Below, piece after piece: positions 63,217-64,000 of a DNA stretch of 64,000 bases. Origin of the DNA: Gemmatimonadaceae bacterium (GTDB taxonomy: Bacteria > Gemmatimonadota > Gemmatimonadetes > Gemmatimonadales > Gemmatimonadaceae); assembly GCA_020852815.1 (NCBI GenBank), contig JADZAN010000009.1, positions 186,001 to 250,000 on the forward strand. The letters run 5' to 3'. The notes below the pieces were generated by a model. The model did no database searches and was not told where the DNA came from. It saw only the letters and a list, made by a program, of their open reading frames with translations. How positions within the stretch are numbered: position 1 is the stretch's first letter; the number at the start of each line of letters is the position of its first letter. Both the position numbers and the translations under genes were made by a program.

Positions 63217-63941
63217 GTGAGCGCGAGGAAGACGTCCTCGAGCTCACCCGCCGGAAGTCCCGCCTGCGCGCGCAACGCGCCTAACGACCCACGGGCGCCG
63301 GTGCGGCCGTCGCTCACCAGCACCAATCGATCGCAGCTCCGTTCGGCGTCGCGCATGGCGTGGATCGAGAGGAGGAGCGAGCGACCCTCGCGCGCCGTCT
63401 GGCGAAGGAGGGCGATGGTCTGGCGAACCTGGCGCAGGTCCAGTCCGTCGAAGGGTTCGTCCATGAGGACGAGCGGTCGCGGGACCAGGAGGGCCAGCGA
63501 GAGCAGGAGGCGCTTGCGCTGTCCCTTGGAGAGTTCGCCGATGGGGCGCCGTTGCAGCTCCTCGACGCCGAGTGCAACGGCGGCCCCTCGCGCCCAGGCG
63601 TCGCGGGTGCGGGCGTCGACGTTCCACAAGTCGGCGAAAACATCCACGACATCGCCCGCCCGCTCGTCGCGCCACGGGACGAGCGAGTCGGGAAGGTAGA
63701 ACATCGCCCTGTGACGTTCCTCGGCGGCGAGCGGGACGCCATCCACGAACACCTCGCCGCCGTCGGCGGGGAGGAGACCGGCGAGGCAGTCGAGGATCGT
63801 GCTCTTGCCGGCCCCGTTAGGCCCGAGGAGGCCGACGACCTCGCCGCGGCTCACCTCGAAGGAGGCGTCACGCACCGCCTCGATCGGGCCGAAGCTCCTC
63901 CTCAGCGCGCGGACGACGAGGCGGTGGATGTCGTCGGGCAT
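63213..63941 (-). CDS. ABC transporter ATP-binding protein
   Basis: The 242-residue ATPase has Walker A GPNGAGKST, the signature ELSKGQRKR, Walker B LVLMDEPFDGLD and the switch His region LLLSIHAMRDAE. With the downstream permease it forms a two-gene ABC-2-type exporter, ATG to TGA overlapping. Its own ATG overlaps the stop of a partial gene from the right (TGATG at 63943-63939). The exported substrate is unknown. Confidence 0.92.
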
Positions 63942-64000
63942 CAGTCGCGATGCAGGGTAAAGCCGGCGCGCAGCGTGCGCGGCATGCCGTACGAGATGAG
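63941..64000 (-). CDS. Partial: C-terminal end of a probable TonB-dependent receptor
   Basis: Twenty codons including the stop are visible, ending YGMPRTLRAGFTLHRD. A final strand of the form PRTLRAGFTL is typical of TonB-dependent outer-membrane receptors. The rest lies outside the window. Its stop overlaps the ATPase start, so it heads the ABC operon. Only the last strand supports this call. Confidence 0.5.
   Translation of the reverse strand, partial: LISYGMPRTLRAGFTLHRD

Overview
The window is a 64 kb piece of a high-G+C bacterial chromosome that begins next to the replication origin. The left end carries the usual origin block: dnaN and dnaA on the minus strand, then rpmH, rnpA, yidD, yidC and mnmE on the plus strand. 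The accessory content is rich in exported M16 and S9 peptidases, exported amidohydrolases with TolB-like propellers, TonB-linked lipoproteins and ECF sigma regulation. With the high G+C this fits the phylum Gemmatimonadota best. That assignment is inferred from gene content and protein style, not from a marker search.

Layout. 1-3.9 kb: a lipoprotein-like gene, dnaN and dnaA, clearly poorer in G+C than the rest, with divergent dnaA and rpmH promoters and DnaA-box-like sites. 3.9-7.9 kb: ribosomal protein L34, RNase P protein, the YidD/YidC membrane-insertion pair and MnmE. 7.9-36.2 kb: mostly housekeeping genes in short plus-strand runs. These are a zinc protease, upp, a beta-CASP hydrolase, TetR, a YdcF protein, an M16 peptidase pair, a NUDIX hydrolase, an ECF sigma/anti-sigma pair, holA, a SPOR protein, mutS, cystathionine beta-synthase, ddl, a cysteine-less QueE-like protein, a rhomboid and queF. 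A second, exported M16 pair on the minus strand, a PAS hybrid histidine kinase and a Tat-exported isomerase-like protein follow. 36.2-42.7 kb: tRNA-Phe(GAA), then a minus-strand cluster of aldo-keto reductases with a divergent LysR regulator, closed by two partial copies of the tRNA 3' end. This looks like an old tRNA-targeted island. 42.7-45.6 kb: an ArsR/SRPBCC operon and a DUF4143 ATPase. 45.6-58.3 kb: metabolic and exported genes (TonB plug lipoprotein, RhtA-like exporter, amidohydrolase, DAHP synthase, aldo-keto reductase, kynureninase, tryptophan dioxygenase, S9 peptidase), with seven copies of one 47-bp inverted repeat between them. The gene for a REP-associated tyrosine transposase (RAYT) sits at the right end between two of those repeats. 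58.3-64 kb: a giant exported propeller-amidohydrolase, an ABC exporter and the last codons of a likely TonB-dependent receptor.

Three signals stand out. First, a REPIN/RAYT system, with arms that co-vary to keep the hairpin, tandem half-site tails, and copies that supply protein C-termini and stop codons. Second, the octamer CGTTAGGC/GCCTAACG: I counted 24 copies by eye. It is used in two codon phases and forces codons that are otherwise rare here, so it looks like a selected DNA word. Third, an intact QueE-like gene in which all three radical-SAM cysteines are replaced. No CRISPR array, rRNA, integrase or prophage was seen.
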